Source of the DNA: Larkinella punicea
GTDB lineage: Bacteria; Bacteroidota; Bacteroidia; Cytophagales; Spirosomataceae
DNA length: 64,000 bases
Direction of reading: 5' to 3'
NCBI RefSeq assembly: GCF_003334855.1
Contig: NZ_QOWE01000024.1
Coordinates: 1-64,000, forward strand
The notes under the pieces were generated by a model. It had not been told where the DNA came from. It worked only from the letters and a program-made list of their open reading frames with translations, and ran no database searches. Of the stretch, positions 24,469 through 32,423 are shown piece by piece; position 1 is the stretch's first letter; each line of letters starts with the position of its first letter. The position numbers were made by a program, and so were the translations under genes.

Positions 24469-25830
24469 ATGCAGTCTCTCATTCAGAAATACGACGTTCC
24501 CGGCCCGCGCTACACCAGCTACCCGACTGTGCCGTTTTGGGACGAAACCACGTTCAGCGAAACCGCCTGGGTGCAAAATCTCAAACAGGCGGTTTCGATC
24601 AGCAACAGCACGACCGGTTTGAGCCTGTATATTCACCTGCCGTATTGCGAAAGCCTGTGTACGTTTTGCGGTTGCAACAAGCGCATCACCCGCAACCACG
24701 GCGTCGAAGAACCCTACATCGATGCGGTTTTGGCGGAATGGAATCTCTACTGTGATTTGCTGCCCGAACAACCGCGCCTTGCCGAACTGCACCTGGGGGG
24801 AGGAACGCCCAGTTTTTTTGCTCCCGAACAGCTTGAACGGTTGCTGACGGGCATTTTCGAACGGGTAACACCCACCGAATCTCCGGATTACGGCTGGGAA
24901 GGCCATCCGAACAATACGACCTACCAACATCTTCGGGTACTCTATCATTTCGGTTTCCGGCGGGTCAGCTTTGGCGTTCAGGATTACGACCCGGTGGTGC
25001 AAAAGGCCATTCACCGGCTTCAGCCGTTCGAAAACGTGCAGCAGGTGACGACCTGGGCCAGACAGATGGGCTACCAATCGATTAGCCACGACATCGTGTT
25101 TGGACTGCCGTTTCAGACACCGGATTCCATTACCGATACGTTCTACAAAACCCTGATGCTGCGGCCTGACCGCATTGCGTTTTATTCCTACGCGCACGTT
25201 CCCTGGATCAAAGGCAACGGGCAACGCGGTTTTGGGGACGAAGACCTGCCGTCGGGTGAGCAGAAACGGATTCTTTACGAAACCGGGCGGGCGTTGCTGG
25301 AACAGGCGGGGTACGTCGAAATCGGCATCGACCATTTTGCCCTCCCGCACGATGCCTTGTTCAAAGCCCTGCAAACCGGGACGCTGCACCGGAATTTCAT
25401 GGGCTACACGACCACCCAAACCCGCGTCCTGATTGGCCTCGGAACCTCGTCCATCGGCGATGTATGGTCGGCGTTTGCCCAGAATGAAAAAGACCTCGAT
25501 GCGTACCTGAACCGGGTTCGGGCGGGCGAACTTCCGCTTCTGCGCGGCCATGTCCTGAGCCGGCAGGATCAGTTTCTGCGTCGGCAGATTCTGAACATCA
25601 TGTGCCAGGGCGAAACCCGGTGGACCTGGGATGGCTGGACGGAGGACGAGTGGGCGGTTTTGTGCGACCGGCTGGAGTCGTTCCGGTTCGACGGGTTGAT
25701 TGATTACAACGCGGAAGGCTTGCGGGTACTGCCCGAAGGTCGCCCGTTCCTGCGAAATATCTGCATGGCGTTCGACGCGCGGCTCAACCAGGCCCAACCC
25801 CGGACGCGGCTGTTTTCTCAGACGGTTTAG
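24469..25830 (+). CDS. hemN: Oxygen-independent coproporphyrinogen III oxidase
   Basis: A 453-residue radical SAM enzyme that decarboxylates coproporphyrinogen III to protoporphyrinogen IX without oxygen. The cluster motif is [13 protein letters not shown], with the CxxxCxxC plus fourth Cys pattern of true HemN rather than HemW; GGGTPSFF follows, and the N-terminal [17 protein letters not shown] is the HemN signature that precedes the barrel. A start at 24445 is possible, but the ATG at 24469 fits the family. It supplies haem for the cbb3 oxidase under low oxygen, in agreement with its shared operators with ccoI. Confidence 0.97.
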   Translation: MQSLIQKYDVPGPRYTSYPTVPFWDETTFSETAWVQNLKQAVSISNSTTGLSLYIHLPYCESLCTFCGCNKRITRNHGVEEPYIDAVLAEWNLYCDLLPEQPRLAELHLGGGTPSFFAPEQLERLLTGIFERVTPTESPDYGWEGHPNNTTYQHLRVLYHFGFRRVSFGVQDYDPVVQKAIHRLQPFENVQQVTTWARQMGYQSISHDIVFGLPFQTPDSITDTFYKTLMLRPDRIAFYSYAHVPWIKGNGQRGFGDEDLPSGEQKRILYETGRALLEQAGYVEIGIDHFALPHDALFKALQTGTLHRNFMGYTTTQTRVLIGLGTSSIGDVWSAFAQNEKDLDAYLNRVRAGELPLLRGHVLSRQDQFLRRQILNIMCQGETRWTWDGWTEDEWAVLCDRLESFRFDGLIDYNAEGLRVLPEGRPFLRNICMAFDARLNQAQPRTRLFSQTV

Positions 25831-25853
25831 GTGTTTGAAGAAGAGTTAAGCCA

Positions 25854-25885
25854 CCCTGACAGCGGTCGAAGACCCTGTCAGCGGT
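25854..25885 (+). repeat. CTGACAG hairpin repeat, copy 2
   Basis: A 32-base copy in which the inner stem is GGTC-GAA-GACC instead of GGTT-GAA-AACC in copy 1, a compensatory change. It lies 23 bases after hemN and could serve as its terminator. Confidence 0.7.
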
Positions 25886-25961
25886 GGCGGTATCACGCGC
25901 TCAAGTCTCCCTTCAGGGGATTGGGTAGAACAAAATAGGGCAATTTATAAAAAAGAGTGAA

Positions 25962-25993
25962 GCCGCTGACAGGGTGTATAACCGCTGTCAGGG
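25962..25993 (-). repeat. CTGACAG hairpin repeat, copy 3
   Basis: The element is in opposite orientation to copy 2 and 76 bases from it. The stem CTGACAG/CTGTCAG is intact; the inner stem is GGT/ACC with a different loop. A degenerate further copy (CCCTCCCTGCGGTGGCGG) follows at 26003-26020. Between copies 2 and 3 is CTCCCTTCAGGGGATTGGG, related to the CCCCTAAAGGGG palindromes. Confidence 0.65.
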
Positions 25994-26022
25994 CTGCCGA
26001 CACCCTCCCTGCGGTGGCGGAA

Positions 26023-26550
26023 TCAGGAGGCCACATGCCGGGTTGAAAAGGATTTACTCGTCCTTCTCCCCGGTTTTTCGTTTTTGGTCTCCCACAAATA
26101 CGTATTATCGTGGTTTTTTTGCAGCCGGTAAAAGGCAATGGCCATCAGAACCGTAGCCGGAAAAGCCGCATACAGTCCCAGTGGCGCAATGGCCAGCCCG
26201 AAAACCAGCCCATCCCAGCAACCCAGTTTGAAAAGCTCTCCTTTTAGAAGCATCGACACGGCAATCAGGGCCTGACCAGCGGCAATCACCAGGATCATGG
26301 GTCTGATGATCGTTACAAACGGACCCATGATAAACCAGCGATACAGCGGAATGGCGGTGTCGGCGTAATCCTGATACACCGAAGGGGAAATCAAGGCCAT
26401 CGACGCATTGAACCAGGCGGCCCAGCCAAACAGGAGCAGGAAAAACAGCCGGGTGATCCGGGGCCATTCTTTACTTCCCCAGATGGCGACGAGGAACAAT
26501 AGGTTGGCGACGGTGTAGGCCGTCCAGAAAAAAGTCAGGGAGAAAAACAT
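26023..26550 (-). CDS. Hypothetical membrane protein (five helices)
   Basis: A 175-residue protein with about five transmembrane segments (for example LFFLLLFGWAAWF and MILVIAAGQALIAVSMLL) and a positively charged C-terminal tail NEKPGRRTSKSFSTRHVAS. I do not recognise a family. It is the last gene of a minus-strand series (transpeptidase, PNPOx-like, outer-membrane-like, this one) that is probably one operon under the operator at 29034-29045. The tail codons run into the edge of the repeat region. Confidence 0.75.
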   Translation of the reverse strand: MFFSLTFFWTAYTVANLLFLVAIWGSKEWPRITRLFFLLLFGWAAWFNASMALISPSVYQDYADTAIPLYRWFIMGPFVTIIRPMILVIAAGQALIAVSMLLKGELFKLGCWDGLVFGLAIAPLGLYAAFPATVLMAIAFYRLQKNHDNTYLWETKNEKPGRRTSKSFSTRHVAS

Positions 26551-26568
26551 GGCGGTTTTGGAGATCGG

Positions 26569-27261
26569 TTACAAAGCGTGAGGATAACGGAATCGGCCCC
26601 CGCCGATGGACAGGGTTACATACAGGCCGTTGAGGGCATAGGTCGGCTTGAACTGGTGTTGAACACCTTCCGGAATTTGTACCCAGTGGGCGGATTTCGA
26701 ACTGACCAGATACCCAACGCGCAACCCCAGCCAGAGACCCCGGACTTCATCCGGATTGTCGGACGGATTGCGGGCGATCAAGCGGTTGAAATGAACCGCC
26801 AGATCGGTGGAATGGCTGGGTAGCATCCACACCACCGGCTCAGAACCCGACTGGTTGACGCTGATGACGGATGACGAAAGCCCCTGACTAAAAGACGAAT
26901 AGAGCAGATACCGACGGTTGTCGAACAGCACGTAGCCCAGCTTGAGCTGCCCCAGACCGGCCACGCGTTCGACGCGGGTTTGCTGAACCGAAATGCTGCG
27001 GGCCGTCAGAGCCGACGCGCTGAAACCGGCCATCCACCGGTTTCGGCGCAGCCACCCTTCTCCTCCGCTGTAGATGAAATGGTTGTGGAGCGTGGGAAAC
27101 CAGTCGGGAGCGAAGGCTTGGGCGACGGCACCGGATTGCGGGGCATTGAGGTAGCCCATCTGAAAAAAGCCGATACTTCCCCGGACAGTCTGCGCCGATG
27201 CCCCCGTGCAGCCGACCAGCAACAGGCCGAGCATGATCCCTACTGAAGTAATCCGTTTCAT
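26569..27261 (-). CDS. Hypothetical secreted protein, possible outer-membrane barrel
   Basis: A 230-residue protein with an N-terminal signal that can be read as a lipoprotein signal (LLLVGC) or a standard one cleaved after GASA. The mature part has alternating aromatic/hydrophobic strands (RYLLYSSFSQGLSSSV, LWLGLRVGYLVSS, LYVTLSIGGGRF), which suggests a small beta-barrel. No family recognised. Third gene of the likely operon headed by the L,D-transpeptidase. Confidence 0.7.
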   Translation of the reverse strand: MKRITSVGIMLGLLLVGCTGASAQTVRGSIGFFQMGYLNAPQSGAVAQAFAPDWFPTLHNHFIYSGGEGWLRRNRWMAGFSASALTARSISVQQTRVERVAGLGQLKLGYVLFDNRRYLLYSSFSQGLSSSVISVNQSGSEPVVWMLPSHSTDLAVHFNRLIARNPSDNPDEVRGLWLGLRVGYLVSSKSAHWVQIPEGVQHQFKPTYALNGLYVTLSIGGGRFRYPHAL

Positions 27262-27357
27262 CGTCTTGGTAAATGAAGGAGCGTGTAAACCGGTATAAAA
27301 CTCCTTCGGAATCGGGAAAAAGAGAATGACGGATGAGAGGTAACCGGCTGATCATCG

Positions 27358-27807
27358 TCAGGTTAGCGAGTGGGTATAACACCGGCCGGTTTTGCTCTGA
27401 ATCTGAATTCGGTAGACCACCGGGTAGACGACGTTGTGGTCGACCGGTTCTTTTTCGCCGGGATACCCCATTTTTTCGCCGGCAAAAACCGGGATTTTCC
27501 GGTGTTCGAGCAGATACAGGGCATAATCCCGGTCATCACCCTGCAATTCTTCAAACAGACCTTCGATGACCACGCTGTGCCAAAGACCCGGACTGATCAT
27601 TTCGTCGATTTCGAAAGCGACGTGCGGATTCTTGCGCAGCAACTGGGTTTTAGTGCCTTCGCGGGTGAGACCCAGGATGGCGTGTCCATCGTAATAATAC
27701 ATGACGGGTTCGATCAGAATCCGGTTGTCGGCGGCACAGCCGATGCGGCCAATATACTGGTTGACCAGCATGGAGTCCATTACTTCGTTGGTAAGTTCGG
27801 TTAACAT
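27358..27807 (-). CDS. Pyridoxamine 5'-phosphate oxidase-like FMN-binding protein
   Basis: A 149-residue split-barrel flavin-binding protein. Motifs are YIGRIGCAADNRILIEPVMYYYDGHAILG (seen in blocks: RIGCAADNRI, EPVMYYYDGHAI), NPHVAFEID and WHSVVIEGLFEEL. Members bind FMN, F420 or haem and are often stress-induced; substrate cannot be given. Its start is five bases after the transpeptidase stop, so the two are co-transcribed. In other bacteria proteins of this family are common in dormancy or low-oxygen regulons, in agreement with the operator upstream of the operon. Confidence 0.88.
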   Translation of the reverse strand: MLTELTNEVMDSMLVNQYIGRIGCAADNRILIEPVMYYYDGHAILGLTREGTKTQLLRKNPHVAFEIDEMISPGLWHSVVIEGLFEELQGDDRDYALYLLEHRKIPVFAGEKMGYPGEKEPVDHNVVYPVVYRIQIQSKTGRCYTHSLT

Positions 27808-27812
27808 CGGAT

Positions 27813-28937
27813 TTAGCGTTTTACGGTTTGCCAGCCGTACACATCCGGGTAAAAAACCAGCGTGCCGGCCGAATTCACATCGACGGTTTGGTACTGAATA
27901 AGGACCGGAACCGGGCCGGGTAAGGGAACGGTTCGGGAGGGAAGATTGACCTGACGGCTTTCCAGAAAAGCCGGTTTGAAATACGGTGACTGCAGGAGCA
28001 GATTCGCCAGTTCGACCGGTTTGGCCACCCGGATGCAGCCGTGGCTCAAAAACCGCCGATTACTACTGAACAACTCCCGGTGGTTGGTGTCGTGCAGGTA
28101 AATATCAAACGGACTGTTCACGTCGAACTTCATTACGCCCAGCGCATTATCGCAACCGGTAGACTGGCGCAGACGATACGGAAAATTTTGGGCCGAAAGC
28201 GCCGTCCAGTTGACGGATTCGGGCGCAACGATCCGGCCCTTTGCATCGAGTACCTGTAGTCTCATCGCATCCAGAAACCCCGCCGGATTGCGTTTGATTT
28301 TCGGCAGAAATTCCTTGACCGCAATCGACCGGGGCACATTCCAGTACGGGTACGTAATGATTCGGGTGAGTTGCGCGCCGAAAAGGGGCGTTGGGGTGCG
28401 GGGATTGCCGACTATCACCCGCGACAGCAGCACTTCGTTCCCCTGGCGATTCAAAACCCGGAGCGTTGCGGAAGGAATGTTGACCACCACCACGAGGTCA
28501 GAAGTCACCCGATTCAGCCAGCGGTAATTGTTCAGGGCGGTTTTGATCTCGTGCCAGCGCGGAATCGAATCGCCACCGAAAAACATCAGCGAGTCCAACC
28601 CCGCCCGCAGCTTTTGGTAGGGCTCGAAAACCGGCTCCAGTGAGTGCCATTGGGCCACCCAATCGGGCGTTTTCTGTCGAATTTGCTCGACCACCTGATT
28701 GACGCGGGCCGAATCGATCTGTTCCGGCAGGTTCCAGTAACTCAGCCGGTTGGGGCGGTTTCCGTAGGCCAGTTCATACGCCAGCCGACTCAGGGTAGCG
28801 CTATCCAGCCGAACACCCGTTGTGTCAAGCCCCGACCGATACAGCAGATTTTGCCATTCGGGAAGGGTTTGACCCACCACGGTCGGAAACCGGGCGGTCA
28901 GGAGAATCAGGATAACCCAAAGCGTTTTTAGATTCAT
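27813..28937 (-). CDS. L,D-transpeptidase (YcbB-like, short form)
   Basis: A 374-residue exported enzyme of the YkuD superfamily that makes 3-3 cross-links in peptidoglycan or attaches proteins to it. A signal peptide is followed by a region like the N-terminal part of YcbB (LSRLAYELAYGNRPNRLSYW) and the catalytic domain from about residue 165 (LVVVVNIPSATLRVLNRQG) with the His and Cys of HDTNHRELFSSNRRFLSHGCIRV (active site SHGCIRV). It is shorter than E. coli YcbB. It heads an operon with the PNPOx-like gene and shares a central operator with the divergent usp operon. Confidence 0.92.
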   Translation of the reverse strand: MNLKTLWVILILLTARFPTVVGQTLPEWQNLLYRSGLDTTGVRLDSATLSRLAYELAYGNRPNRLSYWNLPEQIDSARVNQVVEQIRQKTPDWVAQWHSLEPVFEPYQKLRAGLDSLMFFGGDSIPRWHEIKTALNNYRWLNRVTSDLVVVVNIPSATLRVLNRQGNEVLLSRVIVGNPRTPTPLFGAQLTRIITYPYWNVPRSIAVKEFLPKIKRNPAGFLDAMRLQVLDAKGRIVAPESVNWTALSAQNFPYRLRQSTGCDNALGVMKFDVNSPFDIYLHDTNHRELFSSNRRFLSHGCIRVAKPVELANLLLQSPYFKPAFLESRQVNLPSRTVPLPGPVPVLIQYQTVDVNSAGTLVFYPDVYGWQTVKR

Positions 28938-28980
28938 CGGTTGCGGTATCAAGAGACGGGATCGCTGCGGTAACCGGTAT

Positions 28981-29098
28981 CAAAGGAAGGGGGTCGCAGC
29001 CTGGGAAGTCCTAATAATTATAGGCAGGCGAGGTGATTTATGTCAGCTTTTTGGCGGATGAATATCAGGGCGTTACCGGAGCGGGGCCTTTAGCTTTG
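28981..29098. promoter_or_regulatory. Symmetric divergent promoters around one CRP/FNR-type operator
   Basis: TGATTTATGTCA (29034-29045) is centred at 29039.5. The plus-strand -7 element TAGCTTTG ends at 29098 and the minus-strand element TTCCTTTG ends at 28981; both last Gs are exactly 58.5 bp from the operator centre. A degenerate second site GGATGAATATCA (29056-29067) is 36.5 bp from the plus element. Confidence 0.8.
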
Positions 29099-29148
29099 CG
29101 ACAGATTGAACGAAAGTCCTTATCCAGCCCTAAACCACCCAGACCGCC

Positions 29149-29394
29149 ATGACTTTTGAACCCGCCCAAAATCAACTGGCCTTTGTGCTGCCCGTCTCCT
29201 TCCGGAAAGCGGAAGTGATTTTTCAGAAACGATTTGATCACAGCGAAGAAGTTCATCTGGTGGTTCAGCCGAATCAACGGCCCCGGCAGGTGGTTTCAAC
29301 GCAGCAACTGAGCAGCGGACTCTGGCACGTCATTCTGGACTGGTGGGATGGAAAAAGGCATTACTGGGCCGAAAAAGATATTCTTATCCACTAA
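29149..29394 (+). CDS. Small FixH-like domain protein
   Basis: An 81-residue protein that resembles only the periplasmic C-terminal domain of FixH/CcoH (compare LSSGLWHVILDWWDGKRHYWAEKDILI with the end of ccoH at 14558-14983, where the order is FWRVQLNWLENGQEYYSEQTVTI). It has no signal peptide or membrane helix. It is the first gene after an operator-controlled promoter and is followed 51 bases later by a universal stress protein gene. A free FixH-like domain is unusual; function unknown, perhaps interacting with the oxidase assembly proteins or arising from them. Confidence 0.7.
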   Translation: MTFEPAQNQLAFVLPVSFRKAEVIFQKRFDHSEEVHLVVQPNQRPRQVVSTQQLSSGLWHVILDWWDGKRHYWAEKDILIH

Positions 29395-29445
29395 ACGGGG
29401 CAAAGGCAGTTGTCGCATGTCCCCACTTTAACCCTACTTTTACCG

Positions 29446-30264
29446 ATGAAAACCATTGTTCTAGCGACTGATTTTTCCAAAAGTGCCAAGCCCGCGTCGG
29501 ACTTTGCCCTCCAGCTCGCCATGCTTCTCAAGGCCCGGCTGGTTCTGCTGAACGTCTATCACCATCCGCTCCGTATCCCGGCTCTACAGGCCGTGTTTAC
29601 GCCCATGGAGGAAAAAAATAAAGTAAGTGCCCGGCGGAAACTCTACCGGCTGCGGGACAAACTGCAAACCGCTGCGGGCGGACGGCTGACGATCTCGGTC
29701 ATGGCCCGGGAGGGCTCGACGCTGGAAACCATCAACGCGGTGGTGAAAGAACAAAAAGCGGATTTGCTGGTGATGGGCACCGCCGGAGCCAACTCGCCCG
29801 GTGCGCGGTATTTCGGGAGCCAGGCCACGGAAATGATTCTGCACACGCTGGTGCCTTTACTGTTGGTTCCGCCAGCGGCCCATTTTGTGCCGTTTAAAAA
29901 CATTGTCGTAGCGATTGATTTCGGAAAACCGGTCGATGCCCTGGCACTGGATGGTGTTCTCCGGTTTGCCACCCGGTTCGATGCGTTTCTGAACATCCTC
30001 GGCGTCAGCGACAAACCCGCCGATCCCGCCATTCAGCAGGCTGCGGAAGCCGTTCGGGATCTGCTCCGGCATCGTCCGCACACGGTAACGGTTGTTGGCG
30101 GAGACGACCTGACGCGGACCATTCTGGAATTTACGCAGGCGAACCGCGCGGACCTGGTCATGATGTTGCCCAAATCCCACAACCGGTTTCTGTTTTCCAT
30201 TCTGGAAAGTAACACCCAACAGATGGCGCGGCAATCCGACGTGCCGGTTTTGGCAATTGTATAA
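29446..30264 (+). CDS. Tandem-domain universal stress protein
   Basis: A 272-residue protein with two UspA domains. The first (residues 1-145) begins MKTIVLATDFSKSAKPAS and has LLVMGTAGANSPGARYFGSQA, close to the G2xG9xG(S/T) nucleotide-binding loop. The second domain (from about 150, NIVVAIDFGKPVDALAL) ends MLPKSHNRFLFSILESN and lacks that loop, so only one domain is likely to bind ATP. Usp proteins support survival in stasis and energy limitation. It lies in the operon that starts with the FixH-like gene; a weak TACTTTTA element lies before it. Confidence 0.92.
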   Translation: MKTIVLATDFSKSAKPASDFALQLAMLLKARLVLLNVYHHPLRIPALQAVFTPMEEKNKVSARRKLYRLRDKLQTAAGGRLTISVMAREGSTLETINAVVKEQKADLLVMGTAGANSPGARYFGSQATEMILHTLVPLLLVPPAAHFVPFKNIVVAIDFGKPVDALALDGVLRFATRFDAFLNILGVSDKPADPAIQQAAEAVRDLLRHRPHTVTVVGGDDLTRTILEFTQANRADLVMMLPKSHNRFLFSILESNTQQMARQSDVPVLAIV

Positions 30265-30363
30265 AATTGGTAGTTTTAAGGCCCTGCTGTGCCGAAAACT
30301 CACCAAGGCGGTTTTTAGCGGCATTGAAATTGCAGGAGAAAAGAAAACCCTTATTCCCTGGTT

Positions 30364-31239
30364 ATGAAAAAGATACTGTTGCTTACCGACTTCTCGGAAG
30401 CATCGAAAAAGGCAATTCACTTTGCCCAGGCCCTGTTTGACGACACGGCGGCCGAATTCTGTCTGCTGCACGCGTATCCGCTCGAATCCGATACCATGTA
30501 CGGAACAACGTTTCTGATGGAAGAGGCCGAACAAAATGCCTACCGCAGCCTGCAGGAAATGCTGTCGGAACTGATGGCCAACTACCACCCGCCGTTTCAT
30601 TCCTACCAGATTCGAACCGCTCCCGGGAGCCCTATCGGGGCGGTGGAAGCCGCTCTGGAGCAGGAAACGTTCGACTATGTGGTGGTGGGTGCCAGTGGTT
30701 CCGGATTCATGGCGGTTTTGGGAAGCGTGGCAACCGGGCTGGTTCGACACGCCAAAACCAATGTGCTGGTGGTGCCCCACACAACCGCCATCCGACCCGT
30801 TCGGGAGGTGGTGCTGGCCACCGACTCCAGCACCCTCCAGCATGTGCCCTGTTTAGAGCCGCTCAATGAACTGGTGACGCGGAAAAGTGCGCGTTTGACG
30901 GCCTTGTCCATCGTGAACAGCCAGACGCCGAAGCTGGTCGGCGAAGAGTTTGATGACTACAACCAGCGGCTCGCGCAGGTGTTCGATTCGGTGGAAACCG
31001 GGCCGTATTTTATTCTGGACGATGAAGTGGAACACGGGATCAACACCTACCTGACGACCCATTCGGTCGATTTGCTGGTGACCGTTCCGCACCGGAAAAC
31101 GCTGATGGACGCGGTCTGGAACCGCAGCCTGACGCGTCGGCTGGCGTTCCGCCCGCCCGTTCCGCTGCTGGCCCTGTATGACCCGGAACCGGTTAGCCGG
31201 GGAGAATCGGCGGAGAAACCTTTCTTTGACGAAGCGTAA
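30364..31239 (+). CDS. Tandem-domain universal stress protein
   Basis: A 291-residue protein with two UspA domains. The first opens MKKILLLTDFSEASKKAIHF and ends VVVGASGSGFMAVLGSVATG with a good nucleotide-binding loop; the second (VREVVLATDSSTLQHVP onward) ends VTVPHRKTLMDAVWNRSLTRR. It follows the previous usp gene by 99 bases with no clear own promoter, so it is probably part of the same transcript. A strong terminator follows its stop. Confidence 0.92.
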   Translation: MKKILLLTDFSEASKKAIHFAQALFDDTAAEFCLLHAYPLESDTMYGTTFLMEEAEQNAYRSLQEMLSELMANYHPPFHSYQIRTAPGSPIGAVEAALEQETFDYVVVGASGSGFMAVLGSVATGLVRHAKTNVLVVPHTTAIRPVREVVLATDSSTLQHVPCLEPLNELVTRKSARLTALSIVNSQTPKLVGEEFDDYNQRLAQVFDSVETGPYFILDDEVEHGINTYLTTHSVDLLVTVPHRKTLMDAVWNRSLTRRLAFRPPVPLLALYDPEPVSRGESAEKPFFDEA

Positions 31240-31266
31240 GAAAAGTAAGCTAGGATGGATTGATGG

Positions 31267-31297
31267 AAAAGCAGGGGTCGATGACTCCTGCTTTTTT
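31267..31297 (+). terminator. Rho-independent terminator after the usp operon
   Basis: AAAAGCAGGGGTC pairs with GACTCCTGCTTTT around a GAT loop (one G-T wobble), followed by more Ts. It closes the FixH-like/usp/usp transcript. Confidence 0.85.
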
Positions 31298-31717
31298 GGT
31301 GAAGAAAAGAAACCAGGACTTATGTCTGATAATTCATTGGGCTTCCTCTTTTTGCCCCTAAATCCCCCTAAAGGGGACTTATAGCATCCGGATTAGGCTG
31401 CGTCCAAGTCCCCTTTAGGGGGATTTAGGGGCAGAAAGAGGAAGTCCTAGAGACGTAAATGTGAATTTTTAAATGATGAAGGCTGAATGTAAGCGTGGGT
31501 TTTGAATTGACTTGATCGTTTTTTGTCAGTTTGCTAACCAGGGAATAAAAATTGGGCATCTATTCCGATCGCAAGGGTTCACTTTTTCTTAATACAAAGA
31601 TGTTGATGCAGCGTCATTTCTTTCGTACTTTTCCTAATATTGAAACGATAAACAGCCACACGCTTTCCCGGGGAACCACTCCCTTCTGACCCCTTACCAT
31701 CAGCTAAGCCCGAAACC
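31298..31717. other. Intergenic region with CCCCTAAAGGGG element
   Basis: A gap of about 420 bases with no gene. It contains the inverted repeat at 31342-31444 and an AT-rich stretch (31445-31620) before the sigma factor gene. A possible -7 element for the sigma gene is TACTTTTC at 31627-31634; no clear -33 element was seen. Confidence 0.5.
31342..31444. repeat. Palindromic repeat of the CCCCTAAAGGGG family, 39-bp arms
   Basis: Arms at 31342-31380 and 31406-31444 match with one mismatch. Each arm contains CCCCTAAATCCCCCTAAAGG, itself carrying an inner palindrome. A related element lies at 57907-57977. Confidence 0.75.
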
Positions 31718-32332
31718 ATGTCCAATCTGCCTGAAACCAACAGATCGAGAGATTCCCAGCTCTGGAAAGATCTTGTGCTTGGCAACGAGCAGGCGTTGGG
31801 ATCTCTCATGCGGATCTACTATCGGTCTTTGCTGAATTACGGGCAAAAATTTAACCGGGACGAAGAATTCCTCAAGGATTGCATCCAGGAATTGTTCATC
31901 GAAATCTGGAACCGGAGACAAACGCTGTCGAGCCCCGACAACGTCAAAGCCTATCTTTTTTCTTCACTCCGGCGCAAAATATACCGGGAGGTTCACAAAC
32001 TCCCGCTTTTCTCCCACCCTGAAAGCGCGGATGCCGAAGACAGCGGTCTACACGTTGAATTTTCCCCGGAATGGTGGCTCATTGAAGAAGAAAGTCTGGC
32101 AGAACGTACCCGAAAAATGGGACACCTGCTCAACCTCCTCCCCAAGCGTCAACGCGAGGTGATCTATTTAAAATACTATCAGGAACTCAGCCGGGATGAA
32201 ATCGCGCAGGTTATGTCCATTTCTCCCCAAACGGTATCGAACCTGATTCATCTGGCTTTCGTGAATCTGCGGGACCGTATCAAGACGGTTGCGATCAGCC
32301 TCTTCATCATATTGACCCTGTTTTTGGTCTAG
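31718..32332 (+). CDS. ECF RNA polymerase sigma factor (SusCD-linked)
   Basis: A 204-residue sigma-70 factor of the extracytoplasmic type. Region 2 is GSLMRIYYRSLLNYGQKF to DCIQELFIEIWNRR (about residues 28-75); region 4 is LPKRQREVIYLKYYQELSRDEIAQVM then SPQTVSNLIHLAF (about 145-185; given in parts). After region 4 it ends in a hydrophobic stretch VAISLFIILTLFLV that could anchor it to the membrane, a tail I have seen in other Bacteroidota sigma factors of this kind. It is followed by fecR, a SusC with an STN domain and a SusD, the standard layout of trans-envelope signalling. Confidence 0.93.
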   Translation: MSNLPETNRSRDSQLWKDLVLGNEQALGSLMRIYYRSLLNYGQKFNRDEEFLKDCIQELFIEIWNRRQTLSSPDNVKAYLFSSLRRKIYREVHKLPLFSHPESADAEDSGLHVEFSPEWWLIEEESLAERTRKMGHLLNLLPKRQREVIYLKYYQELSRDEIAQVMSISPQTVSNLIHLAFVNLRDRIKTVAISLFIILTLFLV

Positions 32333-32423
32333 GAAAAGCCTTCCCCATAATTTTTCAAAAAATAATACAAAAATCTGGTATGGGAGACGCATTCCCTGCA
32401 TCTCATCATTGAAGCCTATTTCT

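Noticed and set aside
21871-25797. A single 1308-residue minus-strand frame from ccoI through the antisense of hemN
   Set aside because: The upstream 487 codons are the complement of the well supported hemN gene; the ATG at 24336 begins the proper cysteine-rich ccoI N-terminus.
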